A DNA stretch of 40,083 bases, from positions 59,621 to 99,703 of the forward strand of contig JAUJMY010000009.1 of the NCBI GenBank assembly GCA_030446625.1, in the 5' to 3' direction. The first letter of the stretch is position 1; every line of letters begins with the position of its first letter. This DNA is from Gaiellaceae bacterium. Its GTDB lineage: Bacteria; Actinomycetota; Thermoleophilia; Gaiellales; Gaiellaceae. Made by a program: the position numbers and the translations under genes. The notes under the pieces are model-generated. The model was given only the letters and a program-made list of their open reading frames with translations, was not told the DNA's origin and made no database searches. Below, piece by piece: positions 23,045 to 31,492 of this stretch.

Positions 23045-23196
23045 TGAGCATCCTGCAAACTTCTCTAGTGCCAACCGACGTTCTGCAAAGCATTGGTGCA
23101 TGAGCACCGGTCGGCTAAGAGGCCGTCAAAGCGGAACGTCTGCCAGCCCTCGTCCACGGGCGACCACAGGTCGCAGATCACTTACCGCCGGGAGGC

Positions 23197-23595
23197 TCAG
23201 CCGGTAACCGTGTCGCCATGACGATGGGCGACCTTCCACGTGCCGCCCTCGCGGCGGTACACCTGCGTCGCCCGCAAGGTGTACGTGCGCGGCTGACCGT
23301 TGACAGTGGCGGACGTGTGTTCAAGACCGGCCGTATAGGCCATGTCGCCGACCACGTCATACGCCTGCAACTCGAACGCGTACGACGTGCATTCGGAGAA
23401 GCTCCGCGCGAGGGAAGTGAAGAGTTCGTCCAGCTCACGCTGGCCATGGGCGTTGCGCCACGCGCCGAGGACGCTCACGGGCTCGTTGCGGGACCAGAGC
23501 GCCCGGCGTGGCGCCGCGTCCCCGTTGTGCAGGGCGAGCTCCGCTTCGTACAGCTCGGTCTTCACCCAGGCGAGGAAGTCGTCGCGGTCGGCCAT
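23197..23595 (-). CDS. SnoaL-like/DUF4440 (NTF2-fold) protein
   Basis: A 132-aa protein from ATG 23595. It has an N-terminal helix (MADRDDFLAWVKTELYEAEL), then SRNEPVSVLGAWRNAHGQRE and a C-terminal strand set with VYRREGGTWKVAHRHGDTVT. This is the usual pattern of SnoaL-like/DUF4440 proteins, a fold used by isomerases, sensors and many unknowns. It occupies the place taken by the MFS and helical genes in the related module at 18.5-21.4 kb. Confidence 0.8.
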   Translation of the reverse strand: MADRDDFLAWVKTELYEAELALHNGDAAPRRALWSRNEPVSVLGAWRNAHGQRELDELFTSLARSFSECTSYAFELQAYDVVGDMAYTAGLEHTSATVNGQPRTYTLRATQVYRREGGTWKVAHRHGDTVTG

Positions 23596-23705
23596 GCCGT
23601 CAACAACCTAACGAAGCGTCGGTAGTACGACGAAGCCGCCCGTAGGGCGCGGCAGGCGGTACGCGCGGCCAGTCGCCGCCGAACTCGCGCTCCTGGAACG
23701 TCAAC

Positions 23706-23999
23706 CTAGAACTGCTGGTCGATGGCGACCTCGTACATCTCGACGGACGTCCGCCGCGAACTGCTCTCCGCGGGAGTCATCGCGTTGAGTGCCTCATCCC
23801 CGCGACGCATGTCCTCCTCGTTGTCGAAGAACGTCATGCCCACGCCACGCCCGCTCTCTCGGTCGATCAGCATGAGGAATCTCTTCGCCGCCTCAAGTCC
23901 CTGCGGGGGACCGCCCTGCATCAGCTCGCTGACACGGGCGACTGCCTGATCTGCCTCGGCAGGGTCGCCGCCCTCGAACCGTGCGATGCGTACGTACAC
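23706..23999 (-). CDS. ABM-like small protein, copy 2
   Basis: GTG 23999 gives a 97-aa paralog of the protein at 20918, starting MYVRIARFEGGDPAEADQAV and ending RRTSVEMYEVAIDQQF. The two differ at roughly one residue in nine, with one extra Gly. GAGGAGG lies upstream. Conservation of frame in both copies, while flanking DNA decays, suggests both proteins are under selection. Confidence 0.75.
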   Translation of the reverse strand: MYVRIARFEGGDPAEADQAVARVSELMQGGPPQGLEAAKRFLMLIDRESGRGVGMTFFDNEEDMRRGDEALNAMTPAESSSRRTSVEMYEVAIDQQF

Positions 24000-24418
24000 G
24001 TTGCGCCTCCTCTCGTTGAAGAACGGCGGATCCTAAAGCGACGAAACCCGCGCCGCTTCTTCACACGGCAAACGCCTAGCGGCGAACATCATCGCTCTCT
24101 GCATGGCGCTCGACGCGCTCGAGAACCAGCCCGAGCCCGTGCGGGTGGTCGGATGGCTCTAGCTACGCTGCCTCGACTGCGGCCGCCGAACCCGCGGCTC
24201 GCGCTGGACCGCGCGCGCGCGAGGAAGCAATCCGTTCCGTCTGACGGAACTGCGTAGACGACGTGCCATTGGTGCCCCGCTACGACGTCAGGACGGTCCG
24301 TCGCGACGTCTTTTCCGCACCAGGCCGTCTGTGCCTCGGCACGCAGCCGTGTCGAAGCTCAGCGCCACGAGCGCGCCCCCCCCCGGCGTCCCAGCTCGGA
24401 GCTGCGGCGCCGCGGGCG
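24000..24418. other. Duplicated intergenic DNA and a 17-bp palindrome
   Basis: 24000-24210 is a diverged copy of 21209-21420, including the start of the zinc-ribbon HNH remnant (now frameshifted). GTTCCGTC-T-GACGGAAC (24234-24250) is a perfect 8-bp dyad. From about 24263 core-type GC returns and nothing further is recognised up to the stop of the beta-propeller gene. Confidence 0.6.
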
Positions 24419-25570
24419 TCAGCGCCAGACGCCGTTGTGGCCGACGCTGTAGCGGCCCGGCTGCGGGAAGTACGTGAGCCCGTGGGGCCCGCCGCCGACG
24501 CGGATCGAGCGCACGAGCCGCCCGGTCCGCGTGTCGACCACCGAGACCGAGCTGTGGTAGCGGTTCGACGCCCAGAGGCGCCGCCCGTCCGGCGAGACCT
24601 GGAGCATGTCCGGGCTGCCGCCGACGCGCCACGTCGCGACGACCCTGCGCCGCGCGAAGCTGATCACGGAGATCGAGCCCGCGAGGCGGTTGCTGACGTA
24701 GAGGAAGCCCCCGTCGCGGCTCACGCACAGGCCGTGCGCGCCCGCGGCCGTCCGGAGGAACGCGAGCTCCCGCGGGCGACGCCCGGTGGACATGAGGGAC
24801 ACGCCGTGGCGGCCCTGGTTCGCGACGTAGAAGACGCTGCCGTCCGGCGAGAGCTTGACGTCGACCGGCAACCCGCCGACGTACGTCCGCGCGACGACGC
24901 GCATCGCCCACGTGTCCACCCGCACGACGTCCCCGCTCCACTCGTTCGAGGCCAGGAGGTAGCGCCCGTCCGCAGTGAAGTCGAGGTGGTCGACGCCGCG
25001 CCCGGGAATCGAGACGCTCTTGATCAGCCGCCACGAGTGCGGATTGCGGAAGTCGAGGCGGCGGTAGCGCTCCGCGACCACGATCGCCTTCCGTCCGTCG
25101 GGCGTGAAGTAGAGGTTGTACGGGTCCTCGACGCGGATCGTCCGCCGCGTCGTCCCTCGCCGCGGGTCGATCACCGTGAGCGTGTTCCCCGCGGTGTTGT
25201 TCACGTACAAGTCCTCGAGGTCCCAGGCCGGCGTGACGTGGTGCGACAGCAAGCCCGCCGGGAAGCGACGCACGACCACGAGCCGCCGCGGATCGATGAC
25301 GCTGACCCAGCCCGTCTCCGTCTCCGGGACGTAGACGAGGTGTCGGACGCCGGCGACCTTCTTGCTCAGTTCGGCCGAGGCGGCGTTCGCGTAGACGTTC
25401 ACCTCGCGCTCCGCGCGGCGCGACGCGGAGCTCTCAGCGGGCGGGGCGATCGTCGTGGCCGCGGCCAGCGAGGAGGTCGCACCGGCAGTCGCGTCCTCGG
25501 CTTGGCGCGGGAGCGACGCGCCGCCCGCGAGCAGCAGCGCCAACGCGACAACGGTGCCGACCGCGCGCAT
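24419..25570 (-). CDS. Secreted YncE-like YVTN beta-propeller protein
   Basis: A 383-aa protein with an N-terminal signal segment (MRAVGTVVALALLLAGGASL). About six repeats of the YVTN type follow, e.g. HLVYVPETETGWVSVIDPRR, DLYVNNTAGNTLTVIDPRRG, GFLYVSNRLAGSISVISFAR and RLWASNRYHSSVSVVDTRTG. Such propellers bind partners or ligands outside the membrane; no catalytic role is known. ATG 25570 has TAGCCT 7 nt upstream and no Shine-Dalgarno. It is divergent from the GH99-like gene with a 48-bp gap, and both products are predicted to be exported. Confidence 0.85.
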   Translation of the reverse strand: MRAVGTVVALALLLAGGASLPRQAEDATAGATSSLAAATTIAPPAESSASRRAEREVNVYANAASAELSKKVAGVRHLVYVPETETGWVSVIDPRRLVVVRRFPAGLLSHHVTPAWDLEDLYVNNTAGNTLTVIDPRRGTTRRTIRVEDPYNLYFTPDGRKAIVVAERYRRLDFRNPHSWRLIKSVSIPGRGVDHLDFTADGRYLLASNEWSGDVVRVDTWAMRVVARTYVGGLPVDVKLSPDGSVFYVANQGRHGVSLMSTGRRPRELAFLRTAAGAHGLCVSRDGGFLYVSNRLAGSISVISFARRRVVATWRVGGSPDMLQVSPDGRRLWASNRYHSSVSVVDTRTGRLVRSIRVGGGPHGLTYFPQPGRYSVGHNGVWR

Positions 25571-25577
25571 GCGGTGC

Positions 25578-25609
25578 AGGCTAACGCGCGCCGCACCGGC
25601 GCGTAGGCT
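25578..25609. promoter_or_regulatory. Divergent promoter, propeller and GH99-like genes
   Basis: Minus strand TAGCCT (25583-25578) lies 7 nt before the ATG at 25570. Plus strand TAGGCT (25604-25609) lies 9 nt before the ATG at 25619. Neither side has a Shine-Dalgarno. Confidence 0.45.
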
Positions 25610-25618
25610 TCGAAACCG

Positions 25619-26587
25619 ATGCGCCGCCTCGCCGTCCTGCTCGCGGCTGCACTCGCGCTCGCGCCGTCCGCGGCGGCGGCGCGGGACCCCGTGCGCACGT
25701 CGATCTTCTTCTATCCCTGGTACGGGAACCCCGCGTGGGACGGCGGCTACCAGCACTGGCAGCAGCGAGGGGTCCGGCCGCTCGCGTCCGCGTTCTTCCC
25801 GCTGCGCGGCCTCTACTCGAGCAGCGACCGGCGCGTGCTCGCCGCGCAGATGCGCGAGATCGCGGCGACGGGCGTCGACCAGGTCTCCGTCTCGTGGTGG
25901 GGGCGTGGCTCGCCGGAGGACGCGCGGCTCCTCGCGGTGCTGCGCGCGGCGCGCGCGTACGGCCTCGATGTCGCCGCGCACGTGGAGCCCTACGGCGGGC
26001 GCGTCGCGCGGCTCGAGCACGACATCCGGTACCTCGCCGGCCTCGGCATCACCGACATGCACGTCTACGCCGTCGACGAGGCGCCGCCCGAAGCCTGGCG
26101 TGCGGCCAACGAGCGCGTCGCCGGCGTTCGGACCTTCGCGCAGACGGGACTCGTCGGTCTCGCCGCGCGCGGCGGGTTCGACGGCTTCTACACGTACGAC
26201 ATCCTCGTCCACGGCGGGCAGAAGTTCCGGCGCCTCTGCGAGCAGGCGCACCGGCAGGGGCTCCTGTGCGCCCCGTCGGTAGGCCCGGGTTACGACGCGC
26301 GACGAGCCGTCGGCGACCTGCGGGTCAAGCCGCGCCGGAACGGCGCGACCTACGACGCGATGTGGACGGCGGCGCTGCGCGCGGACGCCGATCTCGTCAC
26401 GATCACGAGCTACAACGAGTGGCACGAGGGGACGCAGGTCGAGCCGGCGCGCGCCCACCGAACGCCGTCAGGGGCGCGCTACGCCGGCTACGACGGCGCC
26501 TACGGCGCGCGCGGGAAGCTCGCGCCGTTCGCGTACCTCCGCCGCACGACGTACTGGACGAAGCGGTTCGACGCTATGCCGCGCTGA
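25619..26587 (+). CDS. Exported GH99-like glycoside hydrolase
   Basis: A 322-aa protein with a signal peptide (MRRLAVLLAAALALAPSAAA). The mature part begins RTSIFFYPWYGNPAWDGGYQ HWQ, the usual start of glycosyl-hydrolase family 99-like proteins. It continues with DQVSVSWWGRGSPEDARLLA, HVEPYGGR, GFDGFYTYDILV and TITSYNEWHEGTQVEPA, the conserved NEWHEGTxxEP segment with probable catalytic acids. GH99 enzymes are endo-alpha-mannosidases; bacterial GH99-like members are mostly uncharacterised. A mannan target would agree with the GDP-mannose gene nearby, but this is inference. It overlaps the convergent hutF-like gene by 14 bp. Confidence 0.85.
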   Translation: MRRLAVLLAAALALAPSAAAARDPVRTSIFFYPWYGNPAWDGGYQHWQQRGVRPLASAFFPLRGLYSSSDRRVLAAQMREIAATGVDQVSVSWWGRGSPEDARLLAVLRAARAYGLDVAAHVEPYGGRVARLEHDIRYLAGLGITDMHVYAVDEAPPEAWRAANERVAGVRTFAQTGLVGLAARGGFDGFYTYDILVHGGQKFRRLCEQAHRQGLLCAPSVGPGYDARRAVGDLRVKPRRNGATYDAMWTAALRADADLVTITSYNEWHEGTQVEPARAHRTPSGARYAGYDGAYGARGKLAPFAYLRRTTYWTKRFDAMPR

Positions 26588-27584
26588 GCACGTCGGCGCT
26601 GCACCCGAAGACGAGCGCCGCGAAGACGTCGCTTTCGTCGACGCCGCGCAGCGACGGGTGCTCCGTGTCGACGACGACGTCGTCCCACGAGTCGAGGCCG
26701 AGCGCGCCGGCCCCCTCGTCCGCCCCGTAGCAGAGGAGCCGCTCGACCGAGAGGACGTTGCGCCGGCCGCTCTGGCGCCGCGCGATCCCCTCGAGCTCGC
26801 GCAGCTCCTCGAGCGGATCGATGCGCACGTTCGAGTCGGAGCCGACGCAGATCCCGATCCCGCGGCGGCAGAGGCGCTCGACCGGGGCGAAGCCGTCGCC
26901 GAGATTCGCCTCGGTCGTGGGGCAGACGCAGACGCGCGCGCCCGCATCGGCGACCAGCTCGAGCTCCGCGTCCGAGGCGTGCGTCGCGTGCACGACCGTG
27001 GTCAGCGGCGCGAGGCACCCCGCGTCCGCGAGGAGCTCGATCGGCCGCAGCCCGTGCTCCGCCAGGCACTCCTCGATCTCGCGCGGCTGCTCGCAGGCGT
27101 GGATGTGCAGCGGCAACCGCTCCGCCGCCGCGTACCGGCCGAGCTCCTCGAGCCAATCGCGCGGGCACGCGCGGACGGAGTGGGGGGCGACGCCCACGCG
27201 GATGCCGCCGGAGCGCAGGCTCTCGAGCTCGTCCAGGTATTGCGTGACGGATTCCTGCCGGAAGCGCTCGATCCCGCCGCGCGCGTAGGCCGCGTACAGC
27301 ACGACGATCTCGACACCTGCCTGCGCCGCGGCAGCGTCAGCCTCCGAAGCCTCGTCGAAGCCGAGGTAGTGGAACTCGCCGACCGCCGTGTACCCGGCGG
27401 CGCGCATCTCCCGGTAAACGTCGACGTACGCCGCCGAAACGTCCTGCGGGTAGCTGCCGGCGAGCTCGAGCATCGCGTCGCGCCAGGCCCAGAAGTCGCC
27501 GCCTTCGGTCTTGCCCCTGAGCGCGCGCTGGAACGCGTGCGAGTGCGCGTTGACGAAGCCCGGCAGCGTCAGCGGGGCGGCCAC
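26574..27584 (-). CDS. hutF: HutF-like formimidoylglutamate deiminase, barrel only
   Basis: Amidohydrolase-superfamily protein of 336 aa, close to N-formimino-L-glutamate deiminase of histidine degradation. Metal ligands are in FVNAHSHAFQRALRG (HxH), HIHACEQP, VHATHAS and the late Asp in CVGSDSNVRIDPLEEL. GEFHYLGF is also HutF-like. The protein begins 8 residues before GFVNAHSH, and an in-frame TAA four codons upstream of GTG 27584 rules out a longer start. It also stops before the usual C-terminal strands, so the beta-sandwich domain is absent (family usual ~450 aa). No other hut genes are in the window; substrate is therefore tentative. Confidence 0.75.
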   Translation of the reverse strand: MAAPLTLPGFVNAHSHAFQRALRGKTEGGDFWAWRDAMLELAGSYPQDVSAAYVDVYREMRAAGYTAVGEFHYLGFDEASEADAAAAQAGVEIVVLYAAYARGGIERFRQESVTQYLDELESLRSGGIRVGVAPHSVRACPRDWLEELGRYAAAERLPLHIHACEQPREIEECLAEHGLRPIELLADAGCLAPLTTVVHATHASDAELELVADAGARVCVCPTTEANLGDGFAPVERLCRRGIGICVGSDSNVRIDPLEELRELEGIARRQSGRRNVLSVERLLCYGADEGAGALGLDSWDDVVVDTEHPSLRGVDESDVFAALVFGCSADVLSAA

Positions 27585-27592
27585 GGGGCGCG

Positions 27593-27600
27593 ATTATCCT
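27593..27600. promoter_or_regulatory. Overlapping bidirectional -10 boxes, hutF-like and pgsA
   Basis: Only 22 bp separate the two start codons. Plus strand TATCCT (27595-27600) lies 6 nt before the ATG of pgsA. Minus strand GATAAT (27598-27593) lies 8 nt before the GTG of the hutF-like gene. The boxes share four base pairs, so both leaderless transcripts would start from one site. Confidence 0.5.
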
Positions 27601-27606
27601 TCGTGC

Positions 27607-28161
27607 ATGGCCACGCGCGCCGCTCCGCTCTCGCTGGCGCAGCTGCCGAACGCGCTGACGGTCCTACGCCTGCTGATGATCCCGCTGTTCGTGGTCCTCG
27701 TCCTCGGCGCAGACGGCGGTCACAGCTGGTCCGCGGCGCTCGTCTTCGCGGCCGCCGGGGCGACCGACCAGATCGACGGCTTCCTCGCGCGCCGCTGGCA
27801 CGTCGAGTCCACCTTCGGCAAGGTCGCGGATCCGCTCGCCGACCGGCTGATGATCGCGACCGCGGTCGTGCTGCTCTGGGTGGAGAACCGGCTGCCGTGG
27901 CCTGCGCTCGCGATCGTCCTGGGCCGTGACCTCTTGCTCGTCGGCGGGTACAAGCTCGTCGTGCCTCGCGGCTACGAGTTCGAGGTGAACCTGCTCGGCA
28001 AGGCGGCGACGTGGCTCCTCTACGCGGCCCTCACGGCCACGCTCGCCACGCCGCCCGAGACGGAGTGGCCGCTCTGGCTCTTCTGGGCGGGCGTCGGGAC
28101 CGCGCTCGTCGCGGCGGTCGAGTACGTGCTGAAGGCGCGGCGGGAGGTGCGCAGCTCGTGA
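27607..28161 (+). CDS. pgsA: CDP-alcohol phosphatidyltransferase (PgsA type)
   Basis: A 184-aa membrane enzyme that transfers a phosphatidyl group from CDP-diacylglycerol, probably to glycerol-3-phosphate. The signature DGx2ARx8Gx3Dx3D is perfect in [20 protein letters not shown] followed by LAD. The N-terminus [20 protein letters not shown] is typical of PgsA, and several TM helices follow. Transfer to inositol or another alcohol cannot be excluded from sequence alone. It uses the product of CdsA (987). The next gene starts inside its stop codon (GTGA). Confidence 0.88.
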   Translation: MATRAAPLSLAQLPNALTVLRLLMIPLFVVLVLGADGGHSWSAALVFAAAGATDQIDGFLARRWHVESTFGKVADPLADRLMIATAVVLLWVENRLPWPALAIVLGRDLLLVGGYKLVVPRGYEFEVNLLGKAATWLLYAALTATLATPPETEWPLWLFWAGVGTALVAAVEYVLKARREVRSS

Positions 28162-30668
28162 AAGCCGTCGTGATGGCCGGGGGAGAGGGCACACGTCTGC
28201 GCCCGCTCACGTCGAACCAGCCGAAGCCGATGGTGCCGATCGTCGGCAAGCCGTGCATCGAGCACATCCTCGAGCTCCTGCGCCTGCACGGGTTCGACGA
28301 CGTGATCGTGACGCTCGCGTTCCTCCCGCAGGCGATCCGCAGCCACTTCGGGGACGGGCAGGCCCTCGGGATGCGGATCGAGTACTCCGTGGAGGAGTCG
28401 CCGCTGGGGACGGCGGGCTCCGTGCGGGCCGCGAGCGACCGCCTCGACGAGACGTTCCTCGTCATCTCCGGCGACGCGCTCTGCGACATCGACCTCGGCG
28501 CGCTCGTCCGTTTCCACCGTGAGAAGCGCGCGGCGGTGACGATCGGCCTGAAGTCGGTCGACAACCCGCTCGAGTTTGGGATCGTCGTCACCGACGAGGA
28601 CGGGAAGGTCGAGCGCTTCCTCGAGAAGCCGTCGTGGGGTCAGGTCTTCTCCGACACGATCAACACGGGCATCTACGTGCTCGAGCCGGAGGTCCTGAGG
28701 CACGTCCCGACGGACCGCCCGTTCGACTTCGCGAAGGAGCTCTTCCCGCTGCTCCTCGAGATGGGACGCCCGCTCTACGGCGCTGTCTGCGACGGCTACT
28801 GGCAGGACATCGGCAACCTCGACCAGTACCGGCAGGCGAACTTCGACGCCCTCGACGAGCGCGTGCGCCTGAACATCCCCGGCGTCCGCCTGCGCGGGAA
28901 CATCTGGGTCGGGGAGAGCGTGCAGCTGCACGACCTGGAGGCGATCGAGGGGCCGGCGTACGTCGGGAACAACTGCCGGATCGCGCCCGACGCCGTGGTC
29001 GGTTCGTACTCGGTTCTCTCGGCGAGCGTGACGCTGCGCGAGGGTGCGCGGACGGCGCGGTGCGTGATCGACGGCTCGACGCACATCGGACGCAGCGCGG
29101 TCGCCGAGGGTGCGATCGTCGGCCGCTCCTGCGACATCCGCACGCACGCGCACGTCCACGAGGGGGTCGCGCTCGGCGACAACGTCGTCCTCGGCTCGCA
29201 GAGCGTGATCATGCCCGGCGTCCGGATCTACCCGCACAAGCAGGTGGAGATGGGCGCGCAGGTGTTCGAGAACCTGATCTGGGAGTCGCGCGCGCCGACG
29301 CAGCTCTTCGGGAAGGACGGCGTGCAGGGACTCGTGAACGTCGATCTCACGCCGGAGGTGGCGATCCGCCTCGCGGGCGCGCTCGGCACCGCGCTCGACC
29401 GCGGCGCGCGCGTCGTCGCGAGCCGCGAGGCGGCTCCGGCTGCGCGGATGATCAAGCGGGCCGTGATCACGGGGCTGATCGCGACGGGCGTCGACGTCGC
29501 CGACCTGCGCGTCCTGCCCTCCCCGATCGCGCGTCACGTGCTGAAGGCGCACGGCTACGACGCGGCCGTCCACGTCGGGACGAGCCCGACCGACCTCGAG
29601 GCCGTGCGCATCCGCTTCTACGAGCCGCCGGGCATCCAGCTCACGCCGGCGCTCCAGAAGGAGATCGAGAAGTACTTCCACCGCCAGGAGCTGCGTCGCG
29701 TCGCCTACAACGAGGTCGGCTCGATCACATACCCGGCGCGGCTGCGGGAGAGCTACGCCGAGGACCTGCTCCTGACACTCGACCAGGAGGCGATCCGTCG
29801 GCGCGGGTTCCGCATCGTGATCGACTACGGCTACTCGGCGGCATCGTTCGTCCTGCCGCTCGTCCTCGGGCCGCTCGGGGTGGAGGCCGTCGCGACCCAC
29901 GCGTTCTCGAGCGATCGCGTCGAGGCGCCGGCGAGTATCGAGGAGTCGGTCGCGAAGGTGAAGCGGCACGTCCAAGCGGCACGAGCGGACCTCGGCGTCG
30001 TCTTCGACCCGGCAGCGGAACGGCTCTTCCTCGTCGACGAGACCGCGCGGGAGGTGCCGGTCGAGCAGGCGCTGCTCCTGTTCCTCCGCCTGATCGCGTC
30101 GAACGGGCGCACGGGCAAGCTCGCGTTCCCGATCACGGTGACGAGCCAGGTCGAGCGCATCGTGAGCGGCAGCGGTCTCGAGGTCGTGCGAACGCCTGCA
30201 TCCCTCGCCGACCTGACCCAGGCCGCGGCGAGCGACGGAGTCGTGTTCGCCGGCGCCGTCGGCGGCGGGTACGTCTTCCCGGAGTTCCTGCCGGCGTACG
30301 ACGCCGTCGCGAGCCTGTGCAAGCTCCTCGAGCTGCTGGCGCCGGTCGAGCAGCCGCTCTCCGCGCTCGTGGCGGAGCTCCCGCCGCCGACGCTCGTGCA
30401 CCGCCAGGTCGCGTGCCCGTGGGCGCTCAAGGGTGTCGTGATGCGCTTGCTGAACGAGCGCTTCCAGGGCCACGAGACCGACGTCCTCGACGGGCTCAAG
30501 GTGTTCGACGAGCGTGGGTGGATGCACGTGCTGCCGGATCCGGACGAGCCCCTCCTGCACCTGTACGCCGAGGGCGAGACGACAGAGGCCTCGACTGAGC
30601 TCGAGCGCGAGCTCGAGCGGCTCGTCGCGGAGATCGTGCAGGGAGAGGCGGCCCCGGCGCGAACGTAG
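28158..30668 (+). CDS. Mannose-1-phosphate guanylyltransferase fused to a degenerate phosphomannomutase domain
   Basis: An 836-aa fusion. Residues ~1-235 are a sugar-nucleotidyltransferase: [20 protein letters not shown] with the GxGTRLxP loop, [21 protein letters not shown], and [12 protein letters not shown]. Residues ~245-370 are left-handed beta-helix repeats (hexapeptide type). Residues ~380-830 follow the phosphohexomutase fold. Its catalytic Ser loop (normally TxSHN) reads [20 protein letters not shown] and the metal loop (normally DGDGDR) reads [15 protein letters not shown], so mutase activity is very unlikely. It probably makes GDP-mannose or a related NDP-sugar, with the third domain regulatory or structural. 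GTG 28158 overlaps the pgsA stop, linking phospholipid and mannosylation steps. Confidence 0.85.
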   Translation: MKAVVMAGGEGTRLRPLTSNQPKPMVPIVGKPCIEHILELLRLHGFDDVIVTLAFLPQAIRSHFGDGQALGMRIEYSVEESPLGTAGSVRAASDRLDETFLVISGDALCDIDLGALVRFHREKRAAVTIGLKSVDNPLEFGIVVTDEDGKVERFLEKPSWGQVFSDTINTGIYVLEPEVLRHVPTDRPFDFAKELFPLLLEMGRPLYGAVCDGYWQDIGNLDQYRQANFDALDERVRLNIPGVRLRGNIWVGESVQLHDLEAIEGPAYVGNNCRIAPDAVVGSYSVLSASVTLREGARTARCVIDGSTHIGRSAVAEGAIVGRSCDIRTHAHVHEGVALGDNVVLGSQSVIMPGVRIYPHKQVEMGAQVFENLIWESRAPTQLFGKDGVQGLVNVDLTPEVAIRLAGALGTALDRGARVVASREAAPAARMIKRAVITGLIATGVDVADLRVLPSPIARHVLKAHGYDAAVHVGTSPTDLEAVRIRFYEPPGIQLTPALQKEIEKYFHRQELRRVAYNEVGSITYPARLRESYAEDLLLTLDQEAIRRRGFRIVIDYGYSAASFVLPLVLGPLGVEAVATHAFSSDRVEAPASIEESVAKVKRHVQAARADLGVVFDPAAERLFLVDETAREVPVEQALLLFLRLIASNGRTGKLAFPITVTSQVERIVSGSGLEVVRTPASLADLTQAAASDGVVFAGAVGGGYVFPEFLPAYDAVASLCKLLELLAPVEQPLSALVAELPPPTLVHRQVACPWALKGVVMRLLNERFQGHETDVLDGLKVFDERGWMHVLPDPDEPLLHLYAEGETTEASTELERELERLVAEIVQGEAAPART

Positions 30669-30674
30669 AACCCT

Positions 30675-30716
30675 CAAGTACAGGTTGACCCCTTAGGCGC
30701 GGGCCTGCTTTACTTG
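30675..30716 (+). promoter_or_regulatory. Promoter and inverted repeat before the rsiG-garA-ftsR-apt operon
   Basis: TTGACC (30685-30690) and TTTACT (30709-30714) form a -35/-10 pair with an 18-nt spacer. CAAGTA (30675-30680) and TACTTG (30711-30716) are an inverted repeat enclosing them. Binding by the MerR-type FtsR encoded downstream is an attractive guess, not shown. Confidence 0.45.
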
Positions 30717-30747
30717 CGGTGCCCGTCCCGCGAACGAAAAGGCGCCC

Positions 30748-31011
30748 GTGGAAGCTCTGCCCGACCTTGCGACCCTCTCCGACGCCGAGCTGAAACAGCT
30801 GATCGACGACCTGATCCAGGAGGAGAACGAGGTGTCGTACAGGCGCCGGATGCTGCACGGCAAGATCGACATCCTCCGCGCAGAGCGAACGGCGCGCCTG
30901 CAGCGGTCGATGGGGGAGGGGCGGAGTCCGCTCGAGGACGTCGACGTCGAGAAGCTGACGGCGATCCTGACCGCGAAGTCCTCCCCGCCGAGCGGCGGCG
31001 AGGCCGCCTGA
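30748..31011 (+). CDS. rsiG: RsiG-like c-di-GMP-binding anti-sigma factor
   Basis: An 87-aa, mostly helical protein. Residues 24-50 read DLIQEENEVSYRRRMLHGKI followed by DILRAER. This contains the c-di-GMP signature known from RsiG, E(x3)S(x2)R(x3)Q(x3)D, with every position present except that Q is H. In Streptomyces RsiG has two such motifs in one chain and holds the sigma factor WhiG when c-di-GMP is bound. Short homologs with one motif, described in other actinobacteria such as Rubrobacter, act as homodimers. This protein fits the one-motif type. The GTG start is supported by frame only. It is first in an operon with garA, ftsR and apt. Its sigma partner is not identified here; WhiG-type sigma genes were not found. 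Confidence 0.72.
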   Translation: MEALPDLATLSDAELKQLIDDLIQEENEVSYRRRMLHGKIDILRAERTARLQRSMGEGRSPLEDVDVEKLTAILTAKSSPPSGGEAA

Positions 31012-31024
31012 GCGGCGCCACCGG

Positions 31025-31492
31025 ATGAGCCACGTCTACTGTCCCGAATGCGGCTTCCAGAATCCGGAGGCCGCGAACTACTGCTCGAAGTGCGGCGCGC
31101 TGCTCGTGCGCGACGAAGGCGGAGCGGACACGACGATGACCTTCACCGCCGAGGACCCCGACGTCGAGGCCGGGGTCTCGCTCGACGAGATAGGCGTGAA
31201 GGGACCGGCGCTCGTCGTGCGCTCGGGCGGCGGGAGGGTGGGCGAGACGTTTCATCTCGAGGGCGAGCGCACGACGATCGGGCGCTCTCCCGACTGCGGG
31301 ATCTTCCTCGACGACGTCACCGTCTCGCGCCGCCACGCGGTCGTCAGCGCGCGGGACGGACGCTTCTTCATCGAGGATCAGGGCAGCCTCAACGGCACGT
31401 TCCTCAACCGTCGGCGCATCGAGTCGGGCGAGCTCACGGACGACGACGAGCTCCAGATCGGCAAGTACCGGCTGACGTTCCTCGCGCGATGA
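31025..31492 (+). CDS. garA: GarA-like FHA-domain protein with N-terminal zinc ribbon
   Basis: A 155-aa protein. Residues 5-25 are a zinc ribbon (YCPECGFQNPEAANYCSKCG). Residues ~35-45 hold a Thr-rich segment GADTTMTFTAEDPD that resembles the phosphorylated Thr loop of mycobacterial GarA. Residues ~80-155 are an FHA domain with TTIGRSPDCG, TVSRRHAVVS and GSLNGTFLNRR, the phosphothreonine-binding residues. In mycobacteria, unphosphorylated GarA inhibits 2-oxoglutarate dehydrogenase and glutamate dehydrogenase and is switched off by PknB/PknG. The next gene, ftsR, overlaps by ATGA, the same order as garA-Rv1828. No kinase is in the window. Confidence 0.85.
   Translation: MSHVYCPECGFQNPEAANYCSKCGALLVRDEGGADTTMTFTAEDPDVEAGVSLDEIGVKGPALVVRSGGGRVGETFHLEGERTTIGRSPDCGIFLDDVTVSRRHAVVSARDGRFFIEDQGSLNGTFLNRRRIESGELTDDDELQIGKYRLTFLAR

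Noticed and set aside
13045..24210. CRISPR array
   Set aside because: Repeats present are pairs or large duplications; there is no regular series of short repeats with spacers.
28020..30677. Very long minus-strand frame opposite the GDP-mannose gene
   Set aside because: It is a high-GC mirror frame rich in Arg, Asp and Val with no domain.
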